DNA from: Eremomyces bilateralis CBS 781.70
Taxonomy: Eukaryota > Ascomycota > Dothideomycetes > Eremomycetales > Eremomycetaceae
Direction of reading: 5' to 3'
Assembly (NCBI RefSeq): GCF_010015585.1
Contig: NW_022985095.1
Coordinates: forward strand, 1-64,000
DNA: 64,000 bases
Shown: positions 53,817 to 64,000 of the stretch, one piece after another
Position numbering within the stretch: position 1 is the stretch's first letter
How the letters are laid out: each line of letters opens with the position of its first letter
Notes under the pieces: model-generated
What the model saw: the letters and a program-made list of their open reading frames with translations, nothing else
What the model was told of the DNA's origin: nothing
The model's database searches: none
Translations under genes and position numbers: made by a program

Positions 53817-56800
53817 CTACCATCGCTTCCCTCCCGACGTATTCGCTCGACCCAAGTCCACACCCCGCAACAAGTCCACCACCCGCTCCGCATTGAACCG
53901 CGCCGACCCCTGGTACTTCTCCGCGTTCGGCAGGATCCCCAACAGGAACATCACCATGTTCGGCAGCGGCTCCACCCCGCCGCGCTGGATCCCGATCCCT
54001 GGCGTGCCTGCCCCGCCGCCACCACCACCGCCGAGCCGTCGTTGCGCGTCGAGCCGTCGCCCTGCCGCGCCTTTCAGCGGGGACTCGCTGCGGTCCGTAC
54101 GCGCCAGTTTGCGGGACCCGATGCCGAGGGAGTCGTTGTCGGATTCGTCGGCGGGGAGGGGCCGCTTGGGGGAGTTGGTAGAGCTGTTGGAAGCGACGAA
54201 CGCGGCGGCGAGAGCGGAGGGGGATTGGCCTGGTTGAGCTAGTTGCATCGGAAGCGGGCGAGGAGAGCTGATTTGGGGGGTTGGGGCGCGATAGCCGCCG
54301 GTCTGGGCGGGCTCGTGGATTTGCGGGGGGAGGGCCATTTTGGGTCGCATCTGGGCGGCCGGGGAGGTGACGAGGCGGACGGCGGTGGGGTCGAAGGATT
54401 GGAAGATGTATCGCTGGGTGAATCGGGTGAGGCGAGGGTCTTCGGGGAAGAGATCCGCCATCCGCTGCTCGAGCTTGACGATCTGGCTGAGTTCGCCGTA
54501 CTGGCATTCATATTCGTGCAAGAACTGGAACAAGACTTTGGCCCTGGGGACGTTCTCGGGTTTCTTCGAAAGTTTGGAGACCGCCGTTTCGAACACCGCT
54601 CGAGCATTGGTGACGTCGTTCGTGTTGATGAGGTGCTTCATGTATGCGAGGGCGAATTGTTCGTCTTCGGGGAAAAGCTTGAATCCGGCGTCGAAGATTC
54701 GTTTGGAAGCCGGATCTTTGTAGCAGTGGTACTCCATAAGAGCACTGGCAACGAAGACGTCGCTCGTCATGCGACCTCTACCACGTGCCTCTCGCAAATA
54801 ACCCCGGAGGCCACCGACCCATTCCTTCTTGACTAGGCTGCCTTTGTGTGTGACGTCAACCATCTTGCCTTTGCCTTGCACTCTCCTCATGGCTCGCATT
54901 AAAGCAATCCATGAGAACGAAATGGTCCTGGATATCATCTTGATTTGCGCAGCATGGCCCTTCTTGATGGCACCGAGTTGTGCGTCAAGGGCGGCCTTTC
55001 GAAGCGCCTCCTCTCTCGCTCCTGCATCCTCTTCATCGTCGCTCTCTGGAGCTTCCCTCTTCTGCTGCTCTTCGAAGTTTTCTTTGGCGATGCCTGCCGC
55101 ACGCGCTTCCCGGGCCTTGACTTTGTCAACGAGACCATAGAGTGTGTCCAAGAGCTTGTCGTAAGGCTGCTTGATTGCATCGGCCCTCTTCTGGATATCA
55201 TCGTCACCGTCGGCGTGTGGTGTAGTCATCTCAAGGTGGTCAGCCTTCCTGAATGCCAAGAGACAGCTTTCCGGATTCGCATCGGTGCCATCATCTAGAA
55301 GCTTCTCCCCGTCTTCCTTCATGCCGTTCCGGAAGCAGAACTCGATGGCATCGTACCACATTGGAGGCCAGAACCACAAAGCCATGAGGGCCTGTCGATA
55401 GGCGTACAAGATCCTCCGATTGTATGCAGCGAGATCTTCATCTTTGAGAACCAGTGGATCTTCTTTCTCCCACTCCACCCATTTCTGCCAAAGGTGGACC
55501 TGTTCCATGTATTCCACATCCCCGTCAAAGCCCAGCGCAGGGGGAAGGCGCGGCAAAGTTGTCCTTCGCAATCCGTTCGTGACATTTTGTAGTGCGATGT
55601 TTGCACTTCTTGCCGTGATGTAGGTCGGGGAGCGTTCCTGGAGGAGTTTACGACCCTGACGATGTAAGCGTAATTCCACAAGTCTTGGTTATGAATTGAC
55701 CTACGGTTGTCCTGTTCAAGCCAGTCTCGAAAGCGTCATATTCCTTCCACAGCGGAATGACGGCGTCAGTGGGTACCGACGTGGCTCTCTGATACGCCTT
55801 TCGCAAGAGATCCATTTTCTGCTGATCTTGCCATCCGCCGCCACCGAGATTGCCGGGTCCTGATCGAAGGAATTGAATATATTCCCGCCAAATCTCACCC
55901 GAATCCTTGTCCGTCCCGACCTCTTGCAAGACGCGCTCGAAAGCTTCAGAAACCGTTCGTCGAGCAGTTCCACTGAGATCGGTTGTGAGATTGTTGAATC
56001 GTCGCACGAAGTCCAGGTAGACTTTCCACAACTGAACATTCCTGACCTTTGCCAAGGAAGTCCCAAGAATCTGCGTGACTCGCGGGATTTCGTTGTTTTC
56101 CAGTTCCATATTGGCGTAAGCGACCCATTGCTCCGCCTGGGGACAGTTAGCTGGTGCGCTTCAAGGAAAAGGAGCGACTCACAGCTTGAGGGAAGATGGT
56201 GAAGAATCGGTCGTAGACTTTGCGCGCTTCATCGAGCTTGTTGCGCTTCTGATGCAATTGAATGAGACTCAACCAGGCATCCAGATCGCCGCGAGGATCC
56301 TCCGCGATCCGGTCCTCGAGCATTCCTACATGATCACTTGGAAGCCGGGCGTTGGAAGCATTGAGGGTAGCAGCAGGGTCCGCGGGAGATTGCAACGCGT
56401 TGACTGTAGCATTAGGAGCTTGGTTTGCAGGCTGCGGAGAACGGCTTTGGTCAGGGACAGCGGAGCCAAGAGGCTTGTCAACGGGATGCGGAGTAGCAGA
56501 CTGAGAAGGAACAGCAGGAGTAGCAGCCGCAGAACGAGCTTGGTCTTGAGGAGCAGCTTGTTGTAGTGATACATAGTTTGCTGAGAACGCGTTGCTTGGC
56601 GATTGAGTGATGGTGGAAGACATTGCAGGAGCCTGAGCGGCATTCAACATCCCATTTCCATTTGCATTCCCATGCGCCAAATGTACCCCTTGTTCCTCCT
56701 CCTCCTCATCGTCCTCGTCCTCGTCATCATCAACAACGAACCCAGCTCTTGTCTTCGGCTGCTTTGGCGGGCTGGGCTCGTCGGGTGTCTCGTTGAGGTC

Positions 56801-56989
56801 ATCGCGGAGGGTGGGGTTGGTGTAGGTTGAGGGATCGTATTCCGGATCGGGTTTCGGGTCATCGGTGGCAGGAAATTCATCTTCAGGTTCGTAGTCTTCT
56901 TCGTCCTCTTCGCTAGCGGCAGGTTGATATGCTGGATCGTATTCTTCGTCGGCGCCAAGCGCAGCGAGAAAGGCTTCCTCTCCGCTCAT
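53817..56989 (-). CDS. RNA14: mRNA 3' end processing protein Rna14 (CstF-77)
   Basis: Three exons on the minus strand, 56989-56183, 56136-55705 and 55655-53817, with introns of 46 and 49 bases, giving 1025 residues, all junctions in phase. An acidic, low-complexity N-terminus of about 230 residues (Asp/Glu runs, Ala/Gln/Pro-rich part) precedes the HAT-repeat array. The array starts near DLDAWLSLIQLHQKRNKLD and continues through YDRFFTIFPQAEQWVAYANM, ALMALWFWPPMWYDAIEFC and FALAYMKHLINTNDVTNARA to KVLFQFLHEYECQYGELSQI. This is the Rna14/CstF-77 scaffold, which dimerises through HAT repeats and binds Rna15 and Pcf11 in cleavage factor IA for polyadenylation. The C-terminus carries a monkeytail-like region with Pro-rich parts and a run of seven Gly near SQRRLGG. 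It is divergent from UNC50. Confidence 0.93.
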
Positions 56990-57827
56990 CGTGACCGGCA
57001 GTCGCGATCAATCGATAGCCGTAGAGGGTGAGGGTCGAACCCGATTTCCAAATGCGATTAGGAGGGTTCAAATGTATGCTCGAGCAACGGTTTGAAGGGA
57101 AGCTATGGATGAGTGGAGAAAGCGTTCTTTCTGTTGCTTGTGTGAGAAAGTGAGAAGAACGCAATTCGCTAGCTGTTAGAGTGATGGAATTCGAACTAGG
57201 AGAAGAGTCGGCACGCGTGGAAGGGAGCGATGAATGAAAATTCCACGACTAATCCCAATCTCTTGCAAGTCGCACTGTTGAGAAGTGAATACGAATACAA
57301 TTTAACCAAAGAAAGTGTGACAATGGGTATGACGGGTCCTAGATCGTGATGAATGGACGATAGACGGGACAGGCGGGCACAGTTGACAATAATACGCCAG
57401 GAATACGATGATGATGATGTTCTTTCATTGATGTCAATGAAACTGGTCCGTGCCTAGAGTGGTGAGAGTGAATGAGTAATTAACTAACTAGTTAGGATTA
57501 ATTAAGTGAGTGACTGGTGACGCTTCGCTTTATGCTGTTATGGACTACCGTAGCAGTTCATTACGTCCACTGATCCGTCACTTTTCAATAATTAGTTCTC
57601 TTGAATAGCCAATATCAACGCGTATGGTACTCAAAAGCTCAATGAGTAATTGAATGACTTGAAAAGTCCACCCACCTTCCTCTAGTCCAGTGTTGCCTTC
57701 CGCGCCTTCATCCACCGCAACTGCCATTCGCCGCTCCTCCAACCCCAGCGAACATCCGGACAACAACACCCCGTTGGAGTGATACGGAGAGATCCCCAGC
57801 TCTCCCGCTGTCCATCAGTCTATACCG
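56990..57827. promoter_or_regulatory. Divergent promoter region of RNA14 and UNC50
   Basis: The 838 bases between two divergent housekeeping start codons. AT-rich direct and inverted short repeats occur around 57475-57515 (TAATTAACTAACTAGTTAGG and similar). No gene is seen inside. Confidence 0.5.
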
Positions 57828-58864
57828 ATGAATCCGCACATCTCCCTTCCTCGACAGCATGGTGGCCCTGCCAACTTCGGCGGCACCCCGCCGACTCGCG
57901 GCGAGACCATCCGTATGCCACGCTTCTTCAAGCGGCTCTTCAAGTTCCCCCAGATGGACTTCGAAATGGCGATCTGGGAGATGACTAGCCTCATAATCGC
58001 CCCCAAGAAGGTCTTCCGGTCAATATACTATCATGTATGCCCGTCCGCGTCCCCGGTGTCAGAGCTTCCGCTAACCTTGGCCAGAAACGTACGTTGTATC
58101 CTCGATATTCCCACTACGCCAGCTCTGACGGATTGCAAAGAGACGAAGAATACGTGGCATAGACCGGACCCGTCATTTACCTACCTTCTATCCGCCTTCT
58201 TATTACTGACTTCCCTTGCCTGGGGATTGGCATATGCGGACGGCTTTGGAGGAACCGTGAAGATCACCTTGGTGTTCATCTTCATCCACTTCATTGGCCT
58301 CTCCCTCCTGGCGTCAACAATAGCATACTTCCTTGTGGGACGTTTATTAGGGCCCGGAGTACCCGGTTTACCGGGCAGAAGGCGACAAGGTCTCTTTGCG
58401 CAACCTGGGGAATCGGATCCTCTGGAGTTCGGATACTGCTTCGACGTACGTCATGGTTTCTCTCCATGGGCACCACAGATACTGACATACCGTAAGGTCT
58501 CAATCCGCGCGTTCTTCCCGGTTTGGGTCTTTCTCTACGTCATCCAGTTCCTCTTGATGCCGGTCATCGCGCGAGACTACTGGGTGTCCCTGTTCTTCGG
58601 CAACACGCTGTACCTGCTTGCATTTGGCTACTACACAATCGTCATGTTCCTTGGCTACAACGGTATATTGTATCCTTCTGGAGCCTATGTTACAGGTTGC
58701 TAATCGCAAGTACAGCGCTTCCCTTCCTCCACCACACGGAATTGCTCCTTTCGCCGATCGTCGTCTTGGCGATACTCTGGTTTGCCAGCCTATTTGGATT
58801 CAGCTTGCCCAGACACCTTGCCCCAATATTGTGGGCAGGTGCAAAACTGCGGAAACATGTGTAA
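57828..58864 (+). CDS. GMH1: UNC-50 family Golgi membrane protein (Gmh1)
   Basis: Four exons, 57828-58034, 58143-58445, 58497-58662 and 58716-58864, giving 274 residues, a normal length for UNC50. Conserved blocks are MDFEMAIWEMTSLIIAPKKV and YYHTKNTWHRPDPSFTYLL across junction 1, then FGYCFDVSIRAFFPVWVFLY across junction 2, and LFFGNTLYLLAFGYYTIVM with FLGYNALPFLHHTELLLSPI across junction 3. Six hydrophobic helices are expected. The family is a Golgi inner-membrane protein linked to Arf GTPase exchange factors in yeast (Gmh1-Gea1/2) and to receptor trafficking in worms. The acceptor of intron 1 (58142) was chosen by phase and by the conserved TKN-x-W motif; a nearby acceptor cannot be excluded. 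Confidence 0.9.
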
Positions 58865-59058
58865 AGTACAGTGGCAAGAAGTGGAGATATACAGGCTTCA
58901 TCAAGCCTTCTATTCATGCGGTCTCTTTCTCCCATGCGCCTCTGATGCCGTGAACCTCGAAGTAGCAGACCCAACGCGGTAACGCCGTGGTTGGTACGGA
59001 AACAACCTCTTCGCGAACGAGCTCGCGAGTAGAACTCAGGTAAGAATCCTCATCCAAC

Positions 59059-62000
59059 TTACAAATACCTCTTCTCAAGGGACTCGTCATAGCATTGAAT
59101 TTGGTCGCCAACTTTGAAGTCCTCCCAGTTGTCAAATCCAATACCGCACTCGGTACCCTTGCGCATTTCCGTGGTGTCCTTCTTGACGTTTTTTAATGAA
59201 GAAAGCGAGCCTGTGAGAAGGTTAGCCAGGAACTTGAGCGACGGGGATAATTACGGGAAGGCAATGGGCTGTTGTTCCGAAGCTGTGTCGACATACCTTG
59301 GTAGATGACGTCCTTATTCCGCAGAACTTTGACTTTGCTGTTTCGGGTCATGACGCCGTTCTTGACCTTGCATCCCGCAATGAAGAGCTGCTTGTTGCGC
59401 TTCATGTTGATGGGGAAGATCTGCGCGATTTCCGCCTCGCCCGTGACCTTCTGTACCACAAGCGGAGGAAGGAACTCGCTCAGCTTCGCCCGGATATCTT
59501 CGGTTACCCTGTAGATAATATTCTGGTCGAAAATATCGACACCGAGCCTCTTCGCTTCCACCATGAATTTCGGGTCGACCCGCGTATTGAACGAGATGAT
59601 GTGACCGTGGGCGACGGCCGCGAAGTCCAGGTCCGTCTCGGTGACGGGGCCGACAGCCGACCGAACGATGATAGGGCGGACTTCTGCGTTTCCAATGCCA
59701 GATATGACGTTCACGACCGCTTCGACCGATCCCGAAACATCGGCTTTGACGATGAAAGGAATCGTCTTCGGCCCTGTAAGCGCGGTGTTCTCCCCCATTT
59801 TTTCCGCATCCTCGCTTGCTCTATCTTGATCTTTTGCTTTTCCATCTGCCGTCTCCTTCTCCCGCTTCCGTCGCTCCTGTACAAGCTTGCGCGCCTCATT
59901 GATCGCTTCCATGTCCTTCGCCATCCGTTGTCGATCGGCTTTCGCCTGACGGAAGTCGACCACCCGGGCGGCGTGCTGCTCGTCTTCGGCCTGCAAAACT
60001 TCATCGCCGGCCTCGGGTTGCGCTCTCCATCCGTCGATTTCGGCCGGCATGCCGGGACCGACCGACTTCATGGGTTTTCCAGCTTCGTTCATCAGGCGCC
60101 GGACGCGTGCCCATGTTTTGCCCGCGACGATGATATCGCCAGGTCTTAAGGTGCCTCGTCGAACGAGAACCGTCGCCATCAATCCGTCCCGCTTCTTGCT
60201 TGATTCGAGGACCCACCCTTCAGCTTTTCCATCCGGGTCGGCTCGGTTGTCCAACATTTCTGAGAGTGTCACGGTGGCTTCTTCGAGCTCGTCCATTCCT
60301 TGACCGGTCTTTCCGCTCACAAGGATGGCTTGAGTGTCACCTCCGAAATCTTCGATCTCGATTCCATTGACTGCTAGGTCCTGTTTGACCCGCCGAGGGT
60401 TTGCATCTTCCTTGTCAACTTTGTTGATGGCGACAATGATTGGGACTTTTGCGGCGTGGGCATGCTTGATTGCCTCGAGAGTCTGGGGCATAATGCTGTC
60501 ATCTGCAGCAACAACCAGAATAACGATATCGGTAACATTCGCACCACGCTCACGCATGGTCAAAAAGGCCGCATGGCCCGGAGTATCCAGGAAAGTGATG
60601 GTCTTTCCTGAGGAGGAGAGCGGCACGCTGAAAGCACCAATGTGCTGGGTGATCCCGCCATGTTCGTTTGCGGCAATCGATGATTTGCGCAAGTAATCTA
60701 AGAGAGTAGTCTTTCCATGATCGACATGTCCCATGATGGTTACGACAGGGGGTCGTTGAGGCCAACTGCTTTTGTCTTCTGGATTAGGAGCAGGGAACAA
60801 GTCTTTCTCATCCTCATCCTTAGTTTGCTGAGGGTTAAAGCCATACTCTTGAGCAACCAAACCCGCATCTTCTCCTGTGAGTACTTGATCGTGATTGACA
60901 TCTTCAAACCCAAGCTCGAGCATCTTGTTGACAAACTTGTCTAGTGGAACCCCAAGAGCCTGGGCGAGGTTGGAAACCGAAATGAATTCGGGGAGAATGA
61001 TTTCCGCCCTTTTTTTCTTGGCTGCCTCAGCCCTTCTAAGGTCTTTCATCGTCCGGCGAAGGGCTCGGTCGACGTGGGCTTCAGAATAGGAGACATCCCC
61101 ATGCCCTCGACCCTTGGCGACCACCGGTCGGCGTCGTGGTTTCTCTTCCATTCCGGAGTGACGCTGTCGCTCCGAAGACCAACGCGAAGGGCTCGGTTGT
61201 GGATTGTAGAAGTCATCAGTAGACGCTACACGTGGTGCAGGTTTTGGGACGACAGGGTTTGGGAACCCTGCCTTTAAGTTTGTGTCTGGCTGTGAGCGCA
61301 GCGGAAGATGCGAGTCAAATGTGGGCGAATAAGATGCAGTGGCAGGCTGTCTTCTTGTTTCAGTATCTGGTCCACTGGGCCCTTCGTGTCGGGCCATTGG
61401 TGTTTTGCGGAGGCAATTCATAGACCAGTGCTCCTTGCTCCCACATATTCTGCATCCTTGCTGGCCCAGCTGAACGTAATTGCCGCCCCGTGTCTCCTGC
61501 CGGCGTTTCTCCCGACCCTGAAGATATGCCTCCATCTTCGGGTCCCGCTCTTGCACGGCTGGGGCCACTATCTTGTGGCTTGCTCCTAACGGTTCTCCTC
61601 GGGATCCTCCCAGTAAATTCCATGACGCTGCGTCTGGGGGTGGTTGTGGGGGTGTCGTGGCCTGTGGCGTGTCGTGCGGATGAAGTCGGAATTGCAGCGG
61701 CCTCGATTCGAGTTGGGCTTCTCTCGTGCGGGGCGTAAGGTTATGCTGCCAGTTAAGCGGTCGTTTATTTTGGGTTGGAGTACGAAACCCAGGGGTAGAA
61801 CCACTGCCGCTATCTTCTCTCACGCCCGGTGAACGGGGAGCCTGAGAGACACTCGGAGCGGGAGTCCTTCTTACAACAGGCTCGCGCCGAACAGGACGTA
61901 AACCTGCCGCATGGATTCGGGGCCCAGACTGTTCCTTTCGCTCGAATAAAGCCTGTCTTTCCCGCAACTCTCCCTGTGACAAGTCCGAGTTTACTCTAGG

Positions 62001-62339
62001 TCTTGTGATCTGGTTCGACGGTATACTAAACTGTCCGAAGCCCTGCCACTGACTCCTGTCTCCATCTTGGTTGGCTTGCGACTCTTCCCGTGGAGCGACT
62101 TGCCATTGAGGGCGTGATTGAGAAGGTTGAGAGTAGGGTCGTCGAGCAGTCCATGTCAGAGCATGTGGTCTAAAGAAGCCGGCGCATATCGAGCAGATCT
62201 CATGTGGATGAGAAAGTTTCTGAAGGACGATCAGATTGACAGACACGAAAGGAGAGGGAAAGTTATTCCCATACCTTGATAGACGCATTTCGAGGCATAG
62301 TATAGAGTGAAACAGCCCCAATACAAAGAACTTCCACAA
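59059..62339 (-). CDS. IFM1: Mitochondrial translation initiation factor IF-2
   Basis: Two exons on the minus strand, 62339-59297 and 59210-59059, joined over an 86-base intron (GTATGT donor, CTCACAG acceptor), giving up to 1064 residues. The GTPase core carries GHVDHGKT (537-544), [12 protein letters not shown] and SGKTGQG, followed by domains II, III and the C-terminal fMet-tRNA domain, ending [19 protein letters not shown]. The protein promotes fMet-tRNA binding to the small mitoribosomal subunit. The N-terminal 500 residues are long, basic and disordered, and include a CCHC zinc knuckle (see 61413-61454) not usual in the family. The start is uncertain: the first ATG at 62339 gives a hydrophobic beginning, and an ATG at 62288 ([10 protein letters not shown]) could be used. 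An intron in the extreme 5' end is possible. The segment ARRPYSQ suggests mitochondrial presequence cleavage. Confidence 0.93.
61413..61454 (-). other. CCHC zinc-knuckle codons within IFM1
   Basis: Residues 296-309 read [14 protein letters not shown], which fits C-x2-C-x4-H-x4-C exactly, as in nucleic-acid-binding zinc knuckles. It sits in the N-terminal extension ahead of the GTPase core. Confidence 0.75.
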
Positions 62340-64000
62340 CTAAAAAGAGGTATCAAGTGGTTCCATCGGCGATTCAATTCCGCAGTGAGCTCCAGCCGCG
62401 AGATGCCAACAGGAGATACCGATTGCCATCAAAAAAGTTCCGGTCGAGATCCCGATAATAAGTGGGGCCACTTTATATATAGCACGTGACTGCCTGAGAT
62501 ACTGGCAGGGACATCGACGATCCAGAAATGACATGAACTGTTTCAACTCCAAAAACCTCTCCCATTCACAGTTCACCTAATTATATTCGATATTCGATAA
62601 TGTCTTCTGAGTGCCTTAGCATTGATTGGTTCGCAGGCCTAAAAAATATTTTAGAACTCAGTTTCCCTTCTTCATTTAATATATCCGATCAGGCCGTGAA
62701 TCGACTGACGGCATCAAGAGTTCAGGACTACATCCTCAAATGATCCCCCTTCTTTCATTGCGCACCTGATCCGTGTACAACATACGGTACGCCATTCAAT
62801 CGAGGTGCTGGAGTGGCTACTCTGCTATCTCGGCAGCTTTGGGCGGCATTGGGCTTCCCGATTACGTACTTGCTTAAAAATGCTATGCCTGACACGTTTG
62901 GGATTCCGTATCGCGATCGCTATCGCGTTACATCAACCCTAGTGCCCTCCGTCACCAAGAATGTTGCTCTCGTATGTTCCATCGTCTTTCTCCTCTGCAT
63001 GAGGTATTTGCTTCCGCAATTTACAAGAAATCTCAAGTCAAAATTGTTAACTAGGGCTGTGGTACCTATTAATACCTACGCGACCTCCCGCAGGACCCAG
63101 GGGCCAGGACAGGGACAATGCACAATAATCAATAATGGAGCTTTGTTGGCAATCCAACCACTTAGCCAATGGGAGAATTGGCAATGAATGATCACCAATT
63201 TGGGTCAGACATGCTGCATGAGTGATGAGGCAATCGTCCAAACGAGTCAGGAATGTATTTCAAGAGTTCATCCGCGTAGCAACTAACTGGGGGTAGCCCA
63301 CTCTCACTAAGAGCTCTAGAAACATGAATAGCAGCGACAGGCCAAAAACCCCAAACCATCGAGGCGGAGCACCACGTGTGAAGTCCAGAAATACTTCCTA
63401 GCTATGCCTTATCAGGTTATCCTAGATTTCCATGTACGTACTTGGCGACAATCCCCACTCTTGCCTCTCAAAGACCAGGGTAACTTGAGGGTCGGCTTGG
63501 AGTCCACTGCAGGTTGCTATATATTGACAATGGATTGTTTTTGCCATCATGGAGACAGCCGAGATCGCGACGCCCGTGAACTAAGGAACTCTCCGCCGCT
63601 GCTACAACTCCCCTGCGACACACCGGCGATTCTACCATCCGGGAGATAGTCTGTTTGGCATGAACGAGATACTCATCCAGGGGCCTGGCCTTCGAATGGC
63701 ATCGGCTTAAATGGCTACCGTATTATCTATCATGATGGTAATTATATTTACCGTGAGACAGTCGTGGTGGGTGCTAGCCTACGACAGACCGCCGGTTTAA
63801 CCGGACCGTAAGCGCATGCCAACATTAATAATACAATGATGACCATGTACGGCATGTACATAATAGTATCAGAGACTCGGAGTCAAACAAGCCAAAAGAT
63901 GACTGGCGCGGATCGGATGGCTTCCGCGTCGTGGTGGAGGCGCGGAGCAATTTAATCTTTCTAAGTTCTTACATAGTTACTACTTACAGAACGGCGCATG
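62340..64000. other. Right-edge region with no recognised gene
   Basis: About 1.7 kb upstream of IFM1, including its promoter. Short frames (for example 62813-63187 on the plus strand, with a hydrophobic stretch) have no family motif. I see no tRNA, repeat or element end. Confidence 0.45.

Noticed and set aside
53652-54836. Several plus-strand and minus-strand frames of 190-260 codons
   Set aside because: All overlap the RNA14 C-terminal coding sequence in other frames; the GC-rich codon use keeps them open by chance.
57020-57060. tRNA-like B box (GGGTTCGACCC on the minus strand)
   Set aside because: The flanking bases do not form a T-arm or acceptor stem and it lies in the RNA14 leader.
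59298-60149. Plus-strand frame of 283 codons
   Set aside because: Antisense to the GTPase and later domains of IFM1, no motif of its own.
62813-63187. Plus-strand frame of 124 codons with a hydrophobic stretch as a membrane protein gene
   Set aside because: No family resemblance, and the hydrophobic part is short and flanked by low-quality sequence; could be chance.
1-64000. CRISPR array, bacterial operons or phage
   Set aside because: Gene structure with spliceosomal introns and eukaryotic families throughout; no spaced direct repeats of CRISPR type.

Overview
The window looks like nuclear DNA of a filamentous ascomycete, most likely a Eurotiomycete of the Aspergillus/Penicillium kind. The genes are compact, with mostly 46-108 base introns carrying GTATGT/GTAAGT donors and CTAAC-like branch sites. 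The families fit too: a Zn(II)2Cys6 factor, the fungal kinase family FunK1, GWT1, Rna14, an Argonaute, a cutinase and a fungal P450. I worked out exon structures by hand, requiring that splice sites, reading phase and family motifs agree. No alignment, RNA or database result stands behind them.

Layout. (1) 1-5.8 kb: a tail-to-tail pair, a DUF6589-type protein cut by the left edge and a RecQ-like helicase. Beyond the helicase start is a 113 bp inverted-repeat unit (5673-5785). The pair looks like one side of an uncharacterised mobile or subtelomeric module. (2) 5.9-9.1 kb: housekeeping block with OST5 (oligosaccharyltransferase), RAD1 (9-1-1 checkpoint clamp) and a CYP6/PPIL4-type cyclophilin-RRM protein. 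(3) 9.1-14.5 kb: a 3.5 kb leader or promoter region, then a Zn2Cys6 regulator whose zinc cluster sits alone on a symmetric exon. (4) 15-18.7 kb: a decayed hypothetical gene and an orphan 447-residue protein. (5) 19-20.6 kb: GWT1 (GPI inositol acylation). (6) 20.6-26.8 kb: a gene-poor island with a small Cys/His-rich protein and a decayed FunK1 kinase.

(7) 26.8-46 kb: accessory metabolism. It holds a carotenoid/stilbene cleavage oxygenase, a GT8 glycosyltransferase, a P450, a threonine aldolase divergent from a 14-TM-type MFS exporter, a cutinase and a FATP-type acyl-CoA synthetase. No polyketide, peptide or terpene synthase is present, so I do not call this a secondary-metabolite cluster. (8) 46.7-53 kb: an Argonaute with an intact catalytic triad, a spliced gene of unknown function just upstream on the same strand, and a long purine-rich non-coding tract. 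(9) 53.8-62.4 kb: housekeeping block with RNA14 (mRNA 3' end formation), divergent from UNC50/GMH1 (Golgi membrane protein), and mitochondrial IF2 with an unexpected CCHC zinc knuckle. (10) 62.4-64 kb: no gene recognised.

For follow-up, the strongest points are the DUF6589/RecQ pair with its neighbouring inverted repeat, the skippable zinc-cluster exon, the CCHC knuckle in mitochondrial IF2, and the unknown gene in tandem with Argonaute.
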